Source: JBEIFW01 sp044370695 (GTDB taxonomy: Bacteria > Actinomycetota > Acidimicrobiia > Acidimicrobiales > Ilumatobacteraceae). Taken from it: a DNA stretch of 37,207 nucleotides. Location of the stretch: NCBI GenBank assembly GCA_044370695.1, contig JBILVB010000021.1, positions 1 through 37,207 on the forward strand. The letters run 5' to 3'. The notes under the pieces are model-generated. The model ran no database searches. It saw only the letters and a program-made list of their open reading frames with translations, and had not been told where the DNA came from. The translations under genes and the position numbers were made by a program. This document shows, piece by piece, positions 30,604 to 37,207 of this stretch; the stretch's first letter is position 1; every line of letters starts with the position of its first letter.

Positions 30604-33497
30604 GCCTCCACCGGTAGGCACGAGCACACGAGGTTGCGGTCGCCGGCGGCGGCGTCGATCCGGGCGACCGGGGGCCAGTACTTGGCGAGCCGGGTCGCTG
30701 CCGTCGGGTAGGCCGCTTCCTCGCGCCGGTACGCACGGTCCCACACGTCGGCCATCACCGTCTCGGCGGTGTGCGGGGCGAGGCGCAACGGGCTCGCCTC
30801 GAGCGGCCAGTCGCCGGCTGCGACGCGGTCGATCTCGGCCCGGATGGCGAGCATCGCGTCGCAGAACCGGTCGAGTTCGCGGCGTGACTCGGACTCGGTC
30901 GGCTCGACCATGAGCGTGCCTGCGACGGGGAAGCTCAACGTCGGTGCGTGGAACCCGTGGTCCATGAGCCGTTTGGCGACGTCCTCGGCGGTGACCCCGG
31001 TGGCCTTGGTGAGCGGGCGAAGGTCCAGGATGCACTCGTGGGCGACGTCACCGTGCTCGCCGCGGTACAGCACCGGGAACGCGTGCTCGAGACGCCGGGC
31101 GACGTAGTTGGCGCTCAGGACCGCCTGCTCGGTGGCCCGCCGCAAGCCGTCGGGTCCCATCATCCGGACGTACATCCACGGGATCGCCAGGATGCCTGCC
31201 GAACCCCAGGGTGCGGCCGACACCGGGCCGACCGGGTTGCCGGCGGGGACGCCGGCGGGATTGCACGCCGGGTGCACGGGGTGCGACGGCAGGAACGGCG
31301 CGAGGTGCGCCTTCACCGCCGTCGGACCGACCCCTGGCCCGCCACCGCCGTGGGGGATGCAGAACGTCTTGTGCAGGTTCAGGTGGCTCACGTCGGCCCC
31401 GAACCCGCCGGGCGGGGCCACCCCGACCAGGGCGTTCAGGTTGGCGCCGTCGACGTAGACCTGACCGCCGTACCGGTGGACGACCTCGCACAGCTCGGTG
31501 ATGCCGGCCTCGTAGACGCCGTGGGTCGACGGGTAGGTGACCATCGCGGCGGCCAGCCGGTCGCCGGCCGCCGCGGCCTTCGCCCGCAGGTCCTCGAGGT
31601 CGACGTCGCCGTCCACGCGGCAGGCGACCACCACGACCGACATGCCGGCCATCACGGCGCTCGCCGCGTTGGTCCCGTGCGCCGACGACGGGATCAGGCA
31701 CACGGTGCGATCGACGTCGCCCCGGCTGCGGTGGTACGCGCGGATGGCCAGCAACCCGGCGAGCTCTCCCTGGCTACCGGCGTTGGGCTGCAACGAGATG
31801 GCGTCGTACCCCGTGCAGGCGAGCAGCATCGATTCGAGCTGGGTGATGAGCTCGAGCGTGCCGGCGGCCTGCTCGAGCGGCGCGAACGGGTGCAGGTCGG
31901 CGAACTCGGGCCAGGTGATCGGCAGCATCTCGGCCGCCGCGTTGAGCTTCATCGTGCACGACCCGAGCGGGATCATCGTGCGGTCCAACGCCAGATCGCG
32001 ATCGGCCAGCCGGCGGACGTAACGCACCAGCTCCTGCTCGGCGTGATAGCGGTGGAACACCGGGTGGGTGAGCACATCGCCGTTGCGTCGCAACGGGATC
32101 GGATCGGCTCCGTCCGGCGTGCCCGCGGCGGCGCTCCCCGGGGCGGGCACGCCGAACGCGTCGAGCACGGCGGCGAGCACCGCCGGGGTGGTCGTCTCGT
32201 CGAGGCTGATGCCGACCCGGTCCGCGTCGACGAGCCGCAGATTGACGTCCCGGGCGAGCGCGGCGGCCACCACCTCGGCCGCGCGTCCCGGGACGAGCGC
32301 GGTGACCGTGTCGAACCAGGTGGTGTGCACCAACTCGACACCGCCGGCGAGCAGCGCGCCGGCGATCGTGGACGCCGCATCGTGCACCCGCTGCGCGATG
32401 CGGCGCAGCCCGTCGGGGCCGTGGTGCACGGCGTAGAGCGCGGCGAGCACGGCCAGCAACACCTGGGCGGTGCAGATGTTGGACGTCGCCTTCTCCCGGC
32501 GGATGTGTTGTTCCCGGGTCTGCAGGGCGAGACGCAAGGCCGGACGGCCCTCCGCGTCGACGGACGCGCCGACCAGGCGGCCGGGCAGGGCCCGGGCGTG
32601 CACGTCGTTGCAGGCGAGGAATGCAGCGTGCGGACCGCCGAACCCCATCGGCACCCCGAACCGTTGCGTGGAACCGACGGCGAGGTCGGCGCCCCACGAG
32701 CCGGGTGGCGCTACGAGCAGGAGCGACAGCACGTCGACCTCGGCGACGACGAGGGCCCCGGCGGCGTGGGCGGCGTCGGCGACCGGTCGCCAGTCCGGTA
32801 TCGCCCCCGTCGACGTCGGGCAGGGGAGCAGCACCCCGAAACAGCCGTCGGGCAGCGGTGAGGCGAGCAGGTCGGCGACGTGCACGGCGATCCCGAGCGG
32901 CTCGGCCCGGGTGGCGAGCACGGCCACCACCTGGGGATGCACGTCGGCGTGCACGGCGAACGTGGCTCCCGCGACGCGCGACAGGCGGCGGGCCATCGTC
33001 ATCGCCTCGGCTGCCGCGGTCGCCTCGTCGAGCAGCGATGCGCCGGCCAGGTCGAGGCCGCACAGGTCGGCGACCATCGTCTGGAACGTGAGCAGCGCCT
33101 CGAGCCGGCCCTGGCTGATCTCGGGCTGGTACGGCGTGTAGGCCGTGTACCAGGCCGGGCTCTCGAGCACGGTGCGCCGGAGCACCGCGGGGGTGATCGT
33201 GCCGTGGTAGCCCATCCCGATCAGGGACGTGCACCGCCGGTTCCGGCGGGCGATCGCGGCGAGCTCGTCGAGCGCTCGGTGCTCCGGCACCGCCGGCTCG
33301 ACCGGCAGCGGCGCGCCCGAGCGGATCGACGCCGGCACCGCCCGGGCGATCAACTCCTCCAGCGACGATGCGCCGACGGTGCGCAGCATCTCGGCCCGGT
33401 CCTCATCGCCCACCCCGATGTGACGGTGCTCGAAGTCGCCGGGATCGTCGCCGACCGGCACGCCGGAGAACGACGAAGGGGAGCCGTACGCAGACAT
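30588..33497 (-). CDS. gcvP: Glycine dehydrogenase (decarboxylating), P protein
   Basis: This PLP enzyme decarboxylates glycine and loads the aminomethyl group onto GcvH. At 969 residues it is the full-length single-chain type with N-terminal (MGYHGTITPAVLRR) and C-terminal halves. The PLP lysine is Lys710 in NLHKTFCIPHGGGGPG. PLGSCTMKLNAAAEM and QPNAGSQGELAGLLAIRAYH are hallmarks. The ATG at 33497 has GGAGGT with a 5-base spacer. A tandem glycine riboswitch directly precedes the gene and should switch expression on with glycine, as in other bacteria. The 3' end overlaps gcvT by 16 bp in convergent orientation. No gcvL/lpd is in the window. Confidence 0.98.
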   Translation of the reverse strand: MSAYGSPSSFSGVPVGDDPGDFEHRHIGVGDEDRAEMLRTVGASSLEELIARAVPASIRSGAPLPVEPAVPEHRALDELAAIARRNRRCTSLIGMGYHGTITPAVLRRTVLESPAWYTAYTPYQPEISQGRLEALLTFQTMVADLCGLDLAGASLLDEATAAAEAMTMARRLSRVAGATFAVHADVHPQVVAVLATRAEPLGIAVHVADLLASPLPDGCFGVLLPCPTSTGAIPDWRPVADAAHAAGALVVAEVDVLSLLLVAPPGSWGADLAVGSTQRFGVPMGFGGPHAAFLACNDVHARALPGRLVGASVDAEGRPALRLALQTREQHIRREKATSNICTAQVLLAVLAALYAVHHGPDGLRRIAQRVHDAASTIAGALLAGGVELVHTTWFDTVTALVPGRAAEVVAAALARDVNLRLVDADRVGISLDETTTPAVLAAVLDAFGVPAPGSAAAGTPDGADPIPLRRNGDVLTHPVFHRYHAEQELVRYVRRLADRDLALDRTMIPLGSCTMKLNAAAEMLPITWPEFADLHPFAPLEQAAGTLELITQLESMLLACTGYDAISLQPNAGSQGELAGLLAIRAYHRSRGDVDRTVCLIPSSAHGTNAASAVMAGMSVVVVACRVDGDVDLEDLRAKAAAAGDRLAAAMVTYPSTHGVYEAGITELCEVVHRYGGQVYVDGANLNALVGVAPPGGFGADVSHLNLHKTFCIPHGGGGPGVGPTAVKAHLAPFLPSHPVHPACNPAGVPAGNPVGPVSAAPWGSAGILAIPWMYVRMMGPDGLRRATEQAVLSANYVARRLEHAFPVLYRGEHGDVAHECILDLRPLTKATGVTAEDVAKRLMDHGFHAPTLSFPVAGTLMVEPTESESRRELDRFCDAMLAIRAEIDRVAAGDWPLEASPLRLAPHTAETVMADVWDRAYRREEAAYPTAATRLAKYWPPVARIDAAAGDRNLVCSCLPVEAYALR

Positions 33498-33532
33498 GGG
33501 GGACCTCCGAAGGGCCGGTGGCTGGTTCCCCC

Positions 33533-33715
33533 GCTGTCGTGGTGACCTGAGAGCTTCGACGGGCGAACCCGTCTTTCCCCGTCGGTGAGAGGCCGAGACC
33601 TCTGCTCTCCAGCGTTCGCCTCACCGACGCGGTCCTGGGGCCTGAGAGTTTCCGGGGTGGTTGCTCCTTCGGCGCTGCCACCGGCCGAGGCCGGTGCCAG
33701 CTCTCCCGCGCCGGG
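33533..33715 (-). ncRNA. Tandem glycine riboswitch upstream of gcvP
   Basis: Read on the minus strand, two glycine aptamers follow each other. Aptamer 1 (about 33715-33630) has GCGGGAGAGC, CGCCGAAGGAGCAA (33674-33661) and AAACTCTCAGGCC. Aptamer 2 (about 33626-33533) has GGAGAGCAGAGG, ACCGACGGGGAAAG (33586-33573) and AAGCTCTCAGGTC (33556-33544). These are the conserved GAGAG ... CCGAxGGxGxAA ... CTCTCAGG elements of the class, and a short linker joins the two. The element ends about 35 bases before the gcvP ATG. No U-run terminator is visible, so control at translation, by hiding the GGAGGT near 33503, is more likely (inference). Confidence 0.93.
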
Positions 33716-33729
33716 TCACCGGCGATCGC

Positions 33730-33735
33730 ACCCTA
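33730..33735 (-). promoter_or_regulatory. Probable -10 box for the riboswitch-gcvP transcript
   Basis: TAGGGT on the minus strand would start transcription near 33723, about 8 bases before the first aptamer. It lies only 8 bp past the stop of the upstream flavin oxidoreductase gene. No clear -35 box is seen. Confidence 0.5.
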
Positions 33736-33743
33736 GCGCCGCT

Positions 33744-34907
33744 TCAGGCCGTGCCGCCGGATCGTTCGGCGGCGTAGCGCGCGATCGAGGCCATCTGGGC
33801 ATCGAGGGTGGCGGCGACGTATCGATCGCCCCCGGCCATGACGTGGTCGTAGCTGGCCTGCACGGGGGCGAGCTGCCCGGTGAAGTGGGGCATGACCTCC
33901 TCGGCGAACAGCTCGTAGTGGCGCAGCGTCGCCGGCCACGGCGCGAAGTCGGCTCCCATCATCAAGAACGCACCGAACCCGCCGGACATGTCGATGAGCC
34001 GCTCGATCTGGGCGATGGCCATCGCCGGGGTGCCGATGATGAACCGCCCCGACGCGTTCAGTTCGTCGACGAGGCCGTCGTAGTCGGTGGCGGTCGGCGG
34101 TTCGGACGGAATGATGTGGCGCAGGTAGTCGAGGATCCATTCGAGGCCGTAGCGGCAGTTGGCCTTCGCCTCCTCGACGGTGTCGGCGAGGTGCATCGGG
34201 CCCATCATCCGCCAGGCCCGGCGGTCCGCGACGTGGCCGTGGGCGGCTGCTTCGTCCTGCCACACCTGCCAGTGCCCGGCCAGCAGCGGGAACGCCACCG
34301 GGTCGGTCGCGGCGATCGAGAGCATGCCGATGCCGTGGCGGCCGGCGAGCTTGGAACCCGTCGGCGACACCGATGCCGCGACCGCGACGTCGAAGTCGCT
34401 GTAGGGGCGCATCTGCAGCACGGCCCCGTCGCACGTGAACCAGTCGGTCTTCTCGGTGACGGTCTCGCCGCGGAACAACCGCATGATCACGTCGAGTGCC
34501 TGCTCCATGCGCGGCCGCTGGTCGGCCGGGTCGATGCCGAGCATCATCGCGTCGCTCGTGAGCTGCCCGGGTCCGGCGCCGAACATCATCCGGCCCCGGG
34601 TGAGGTGGTCGAGCAGGACGATGCGGTCGGCGAGGATCAGCGGATGGTGGTAGGGGAGCGAGTTCACCCCGGTGCCGAGCTTGATCGAGCGCGTCCGCTG
34701 GCTCGCAGCGGCGATGAACACCTCGGGGGAGGCGATCAGCTCGCTGCCGGCCGAGTGGTGCTCGCCGATCCAGGCCTCGTGGTACCCGAGGCGGTCCAGG
34801 TGCTCGACGAGCTCGAGGTCACGATGGAGTGCGAGGTGCGGGTTCAGGCCGACCTTGTGCATCGGCGGCAGGAAGATCCCGAAACGGAGCGGCCAGGTCT
34901 GCGGCAT
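33744..34907 (-). CDS. LLM-class flavin-dependent oxidoreductase
   Basis: This 387-residue protein has the bacterial-luciferase-like TIM barrel, as in limonene monooxygenase and alkanal monooxygenase relatives that use reduced flavin from a partner reductase. Family blocks are FGIFLPPMHKVG, GYHEAWIGEHHSAGSELIASPEVFIAAASQRT, IKLGTGVNSLPYHHPLILADRIVLLDHLTRGR, MMFGAGPGQL and FIIGTPAMAIAQIERLID. The substrate cannot be predicted. The ATG at 34907 lies 6 bases after a CAAGCT hexamer. The gene sits 41 bases downstream of the hydrolase lipoprotein on the same strand and may share its transcript. Read-through from it could also feed the glycine riboswitch region. Confidence 0.93.
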   Translation of the reverse strand: MPQTWPLRFGIFLPPMHKVGLNPHLALHRDLELVEHLDRLGYHEAWIGEHHSAGSELIASPEVFIAAASQRTRSIKLGTGVNSLPYHHPLILADRIVLLDHLTRGRMMFGAGPGQLTSDAMMLGIDPADQRPRMEQALDVIMRLFRGETVTEKTDWFTCDGAVLQMRPYSDFDVAVAASVSPTGSKLAGRHGIGMLSIAATDPVAFPLLAGHWQVWQDEAAAHGHVADRRAWRMMGPMHLADTVEEAKANCRYGLEWILDYLRHIIPSEPPTATDYDGLVDELNASGRFIIGTPAMAIAQIERLIDMSGGFGAFLMMGADFAPWPATLRHYELFAEEVMPHFTGQLAPVQASYDHVMAGGDRYVAATLDAQMASIARYAAERSGGTA

Positions 34908-34948
34908 GCGCCGAGCTTGGCACAGTGCCGGGCGTCACTCCGTGCAGG

Positions 34949-36154
34949 TCAGCGCAGCACCTCGTCCACCCGCACGTCGTCCCGGTCGAGCCCGCCCCGG
35001 GCGCCGATCGCAGCCGGCGTCCCGGTGAACACCGAGCGCAGGTGGGCGACCACCAGATGCTGGATCGCCGGCCACGCCCGCGTTGCCGGCGGGTACCCGT
35101 CGTCGCAGCCGTCCGCGAACAGTCGCCCGACGAGCGGGTTGACCGCCACGCCGGCCCGCTCGGCGGCGGCGAGCACCCCACCCTGGTCGCGGGCGACGGT
35201 GCAGATGTCCATGAACCCGAGGTGCGTCACCCCGCTCAGCTCGGCGTATCGGCGGGGGGCGGGCAGCGCCCGTGCTGCGGCGCGCACCCGGTCGACCGGC
35301 GCGATCGCGTCCTCGGTCCCGGCGATGAGCAGGGCGGGGACCGACGGCGGTGGGCTCTGGGCCACCGGGGCGGCCATGGCGACGTAGGTGCGCACCCGAG
35401 GATCGGCGGCGGCCCGGATCGCTGCCGAGCCGCCCGCCGAATGGCCGACGACGGCGACGCGGGCCGGATCGAGCAGGGTCGCGCCGGGCAGGTCGCTACC
35501 GGGTTGCGTCCAGGCGTCGATCATGGCGAGGAGGTCCTCGACGTCGGAGGGTTGGCCGATCGATCCGAAGCTCCCGGCCAGCACGGCGGCCAGGTTCCGT
35601 GAGCGGTGCTCGGGGGACACGACCACGTAGCCCCACGACGCCAGCCCGACGGTGAGGAAGCTCGACTGGGTGGCGTAGCCGGCCAGGCCGTGGCTGAACA
35701 CCACCAGCCCGGCGCGTTCGCCGCCGGTGGCCACCGGCGCGTCCCGCCCGGCGGCCATGGTGACCGTCGTGCCGGTCAGGCTCTCGAGCTTGGGCCGCTC
35801 CGCGGCGGGCAGCGCGTCGCGCAGGTCGTAGGAGGCCGTGGCCGCGGCGGGGGCCGCGGCCGGATACCAGACGGTGACCGGGCGGCCGGCGACCGTGAGG
35901 TCCCGCACACCGACCGAGGCCGGCCCCGGTCCGTCGAATCGGGGTACCGACGGGACCGCGGTCGTGGTGGTCGCAGTCGCTTCCGTCGTGGCCGTCGTCG
36001 CGCCGGTGGCCGGCGTGGTGCCGGCGGTCGTCGCTGCGGTCACGGCCGTGCTCGCCGGGACGTCCCCGTCGGCGCAGGCGATCGGGATCGTGCCGAAGCA
36101 GAGGACCGCCAGTGCGCTCGGGAGGGTTCGCCCTCGACGGCCGATCCGATGCAT
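34949..36154 (-). CDS. Exported alpha/beta-hydrolase lipoprotein
   Basis: This is a secreted hydrolase of 401 residues in the dienelactone-hydrolase/PAF-acetylhydrolase-like group. The signal peptide (MHRIGRRGRT then a hydrophobic core) ends in IPIAC with Cys27 as the lipid-anchor site. A Thr/Ala spacer (about 33-68) follows. The catalytic domain has the oxyanion segment FSHGLAG, the nucleophile Ser239 in GHSAGG, the acid Asp282 (GTEDAIAP) and the His311 (THLGF). The physiological ester is unknown. The ATG at 36154 is chosen because upstream in-frame starts would bury the signal peptide; a GACGCT hexamer lies 8 bases before it. Confidence 0.88.
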   Translation of the reverse strand: MHRIGRRGRTLPSALAVLCFGTIPIACADGDVPASTAVTAATTAGTTPATGATTATTEATATTTTAVPSVPRFDGPGPASVGVRDLTVAGRPVTVWYPAAAPAAATASYDLRDALPAAERPKLESLTGTTVTMAAGRDAPVATGGERAGLVVFSHGLAGYATQSSFLTVGLASWGYVVVSPEHRSRNLAAVLAGSFGSIGQPSDVEDLLAMIDAWTQPGSDLPGATLLDPARVAVVGHSAGGSAAIRAAADPRVRTYVAMAAPVAQSPPPSVPALLIAGTEDAIAPVDRVRAAARALPAPRRYAELSGVTHLGFMDICTVARDQGGVLAAAERAGVAVNPLVGRLFADGCDDGYPPATRAWPAIQHLVVAHLRSVFTGTPAAIGARGGLDRDDVRVDEVLR

Positions 36155-36262
36155 CGAGCCGAAGCGTCCCACGCGTGGGGGCGCCGCGTCGCACCCGGAT
36201 CGCCCGGGTGGATCGGGCCGATGAACGGCGGTCGATTTCGCCACCGAATGGTCGGGGCTCGC

Positions 36263-36289
36263 TCAACTGCGCCGGACCTCAACCGATAG
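36263..36289 (+). promoter_or_regulatory. FliA (sigma-28)-type promoter of cheA
   Basis: TCAA (36263-36266), 15 bases, then ACCGATAG (36282-36289). The known flagellar sigma consensus is TAAA or TCAA, about 15 bases, then GCCGATAA. It lies 58 bases before the cheA ATG. CCGATAG also forms part of a 7-bp stem with CTGTCGG (36295-36301), which may be coincidental. Confidence 0.6.
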
Positions 36290-36347
36290 CCCATCTGTCG
36301 GGTGGTTCGGCCCGGCACCCCTAGTGACCTTCGAGAGGCACGAGCGC

Positions 36348-37207
36348 ATGGAAGACATGGATGAAGTGGTCCAGGAGTTCCTCGTGGAGAGCCGCGAGAA
36401 CCTGGACCGCCTCGATCGAGAGTTCGTCGAACTGGAGAACGACCCGACGTCACGGCCGTTGCTGGCGAGCATCTTCCGCACCATCCACACGATCAAGGGC
36501 ACCGCAGGGTTCCTCGGGTTCGACAAGCTGCAGTCGGTCACGCACGTCGGCGAGAACCTCCTGAGCCTGCTGCGCGACGGCTCGCTCGGGGTCACCAGCG
36601 AGCGCACGAGCACGCTGCTGCGCATGGTCGACGCCATCCGGGCGATGCTCGACTTGATCGCCGACCACGGCGCCGACGGCGACGAGCCGTACCTCGAGCT
36701 CATCGAGGAACTGACCGCGCACTGTCAGGGCGCCGGCAAGCGCGGGTCGGCCTACGCCGAGGCCGCGGCACCGGTCGTGCCGGTCGTCGAGGCCCTCGCA
36801 GACCACGAGCCCGCCGTCGTACCGGTGCGTGTCGAACCGATGGTGGCCGTGCCCGAACCGGTCCCGGCCGAACCGGTCCCGGCCGGGCCGGTCGTCGAGG
36901 CCACCGCGGTTCCGTTCGGCGAGCCCGCCCCGGCGGCGTCTCGGGCCGAGGCCGACCATCCCAAGGCGAACGACCACCCGGGCGAGCACGTTCGTTCCGG
37001 TGGCGGTGACACCTCGATCCGGGTCGACGTCAAGTTGCTCGACCAGCTCATGAACCTCGTCGGGGAGCTCGTGCTCGCCCGAAACCAGATCCTGCAGTTC
37101 GCCGGCCAGCAGGAGGATCCGGCGCTCGCCGCCACCTCCCAGCAGCTCAACCTGATCACGACCGAGCTGCAGGAGGGGGTCATGAAGACCCGCATGCAGC
37201 CCATCGG
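36348..37207 (+). CDS. cheA: Chemotaxis histidine kinase CheA (3' end cut off by window)
   Basis: This is the chemotaxis kinase that phosphorylates CheY in complex with CheW and receptors; 286 residues are visible. The P1 (HPt) domain covers about 1-105 with His47 in RTIHTIKGTAGFLGF. A long Pro/Ala/Glu/Val linker with repeats such as VPAEPVPAGPVV (about 130-225) stands where a P2 domain could be; no P2 fold is evident. The dimerisation domain begins near 230 (SIRVDVKLLDQLMNLVGELVLARNQI). Catalytic and regulatory domains lie beyond the window. The ATG at 36348 has GAGAGG nine bases upstream; ATG at 36357 is possible. The FliA-like promoter upstream points to a motility regulon, with further chemotaxis or flagellar genes expected to the right. 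Confidence 0.96.
   Translation, partial: MEDMDEVVQEFLVESRENLDRLDREFVELENDPTSRPLLASIFRTIHTIKGTAGFLGFDKLQSVTHVGENLLSLLRDGSLGVTSERTSTLLRMVDAIRAMLDLIADHGADGDEPYLELIEELTAHCQGAGKRGSAYAEAAAPVVPVVEALADHEPAVVPVRVEPMVAVPEPVPAEPVPAGPVVEATAVPFGEPAPAASRAEADHPKANDHPGEHVRSGGGDTSIRVDVKLLDQLMNLVGELVLARNQILQFAGQQEDPALAATSQQLNLITTELQEGVMKTRMQPI

Noticed and set aside
30948..32861. 637-residue plus-strand open frame opposite gcvP
   Set aside because: Low-complexity antisense translation; gcvP is complete and well conserved on the other strand.
36283..36301. Stem-loop CCGATAG/CTGTCGG as an RNA element of the cheA leader
   Set aside because: The 7-bp stem includes a wobble pair and its left arm is explained by a FliA -10 box; it would only partly be transcribed.
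1..37207. Mobile elements, CRISPR arrays, tRNA genes, and terminators with T-runs
   Set aside because: I looked for transposase motifs, regularly spaced repeats, T-loop-like GGTTCGA segments and GC hairpins followed by T-runs, and found none I could support.

Overview
The window is GC-rich, coding-dense DNA from an actinobacterium. The best marker is the gene order gcvH, a GarA-like FHA protein, an FtsR-type MerR regulator, a bifunctional-nuclease-domain protein and a ResR-type MerR regulator (26752-29548). I know this order from Mycobacterium (Rv1826-Rv1830). Thr-rich lipoprotein spacers and many leaderless TANNNT promoters also fit a deep-branching actinobacterium. Acidimicrobiia is my inference and is not proven by the sequence. 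Both ends cut through genes: a sensor kinase at the left and cheA at the right. I see no tRNA, rRNA, CRISPR array, insertion sequence or phage gene. No stretch longer than 300 bases lacks a gene or RNA element.

1-6708 holds a two-component system and an NAD-linked formate dehydrogenase. The kinase and the response regulator diverge around a 13-bp inverted repeat. The regulator gene overlaps the first dehydrogenase gene by ATGA. The catalytic subunit carries an in-frame TGA at the active-site position, followed by a SECIS-like hairpin in the same register as in E. coli fdhF, so it is almost certainly a selenoprotein. Its large subunit is also split and the operon permuted: the molybdenum catalytic part comes first, then a NuoE-NuoF fusion, and the iron-sulfur N-terminal part of the large subunit comes last.

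6719-15910 holds a membrane spermidine-synthase-like protein, NADP isocitrate dehydrogenase, a hybrid PAS kinase with REC and HPt domains, a PhzF-family protein lacking its catalytic Glu, an exported deacetylase-like lipoprotein with an altered first motif, and a beta-propeller lipoprotein.

16004-24226 holds a coupled pair of PLP fold-type II enzymes, ClpP, a nitroreductase divergent from an acyl-CoA mutase with isobutyryl-CoA-mutase-type specificity residues, a short unknown protein, a coupled SDR-HIT pair, and a CDP-alcohol phosphatidyltransferase.

24240-33743 holds a nucleotidyltransferase/phosphomannomutase-like fusion, then the glycine cleavage locus. gcvH leads the GarA-FtsR genes and gcvT is coupled to the second MerR gene. 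gcvP is convergent with gcvT and lies behind a tandem glycine riboswitch. 33744-37207 holds a luciferase-like flavin enzyme, an alpha/beta-hydrolase lipoprotein and the start of cheA behind a FliA-type promoter.

The most notable system is the selenocysteine-containing, split and permuted formate dehydrogenase with its coupled response regulator.
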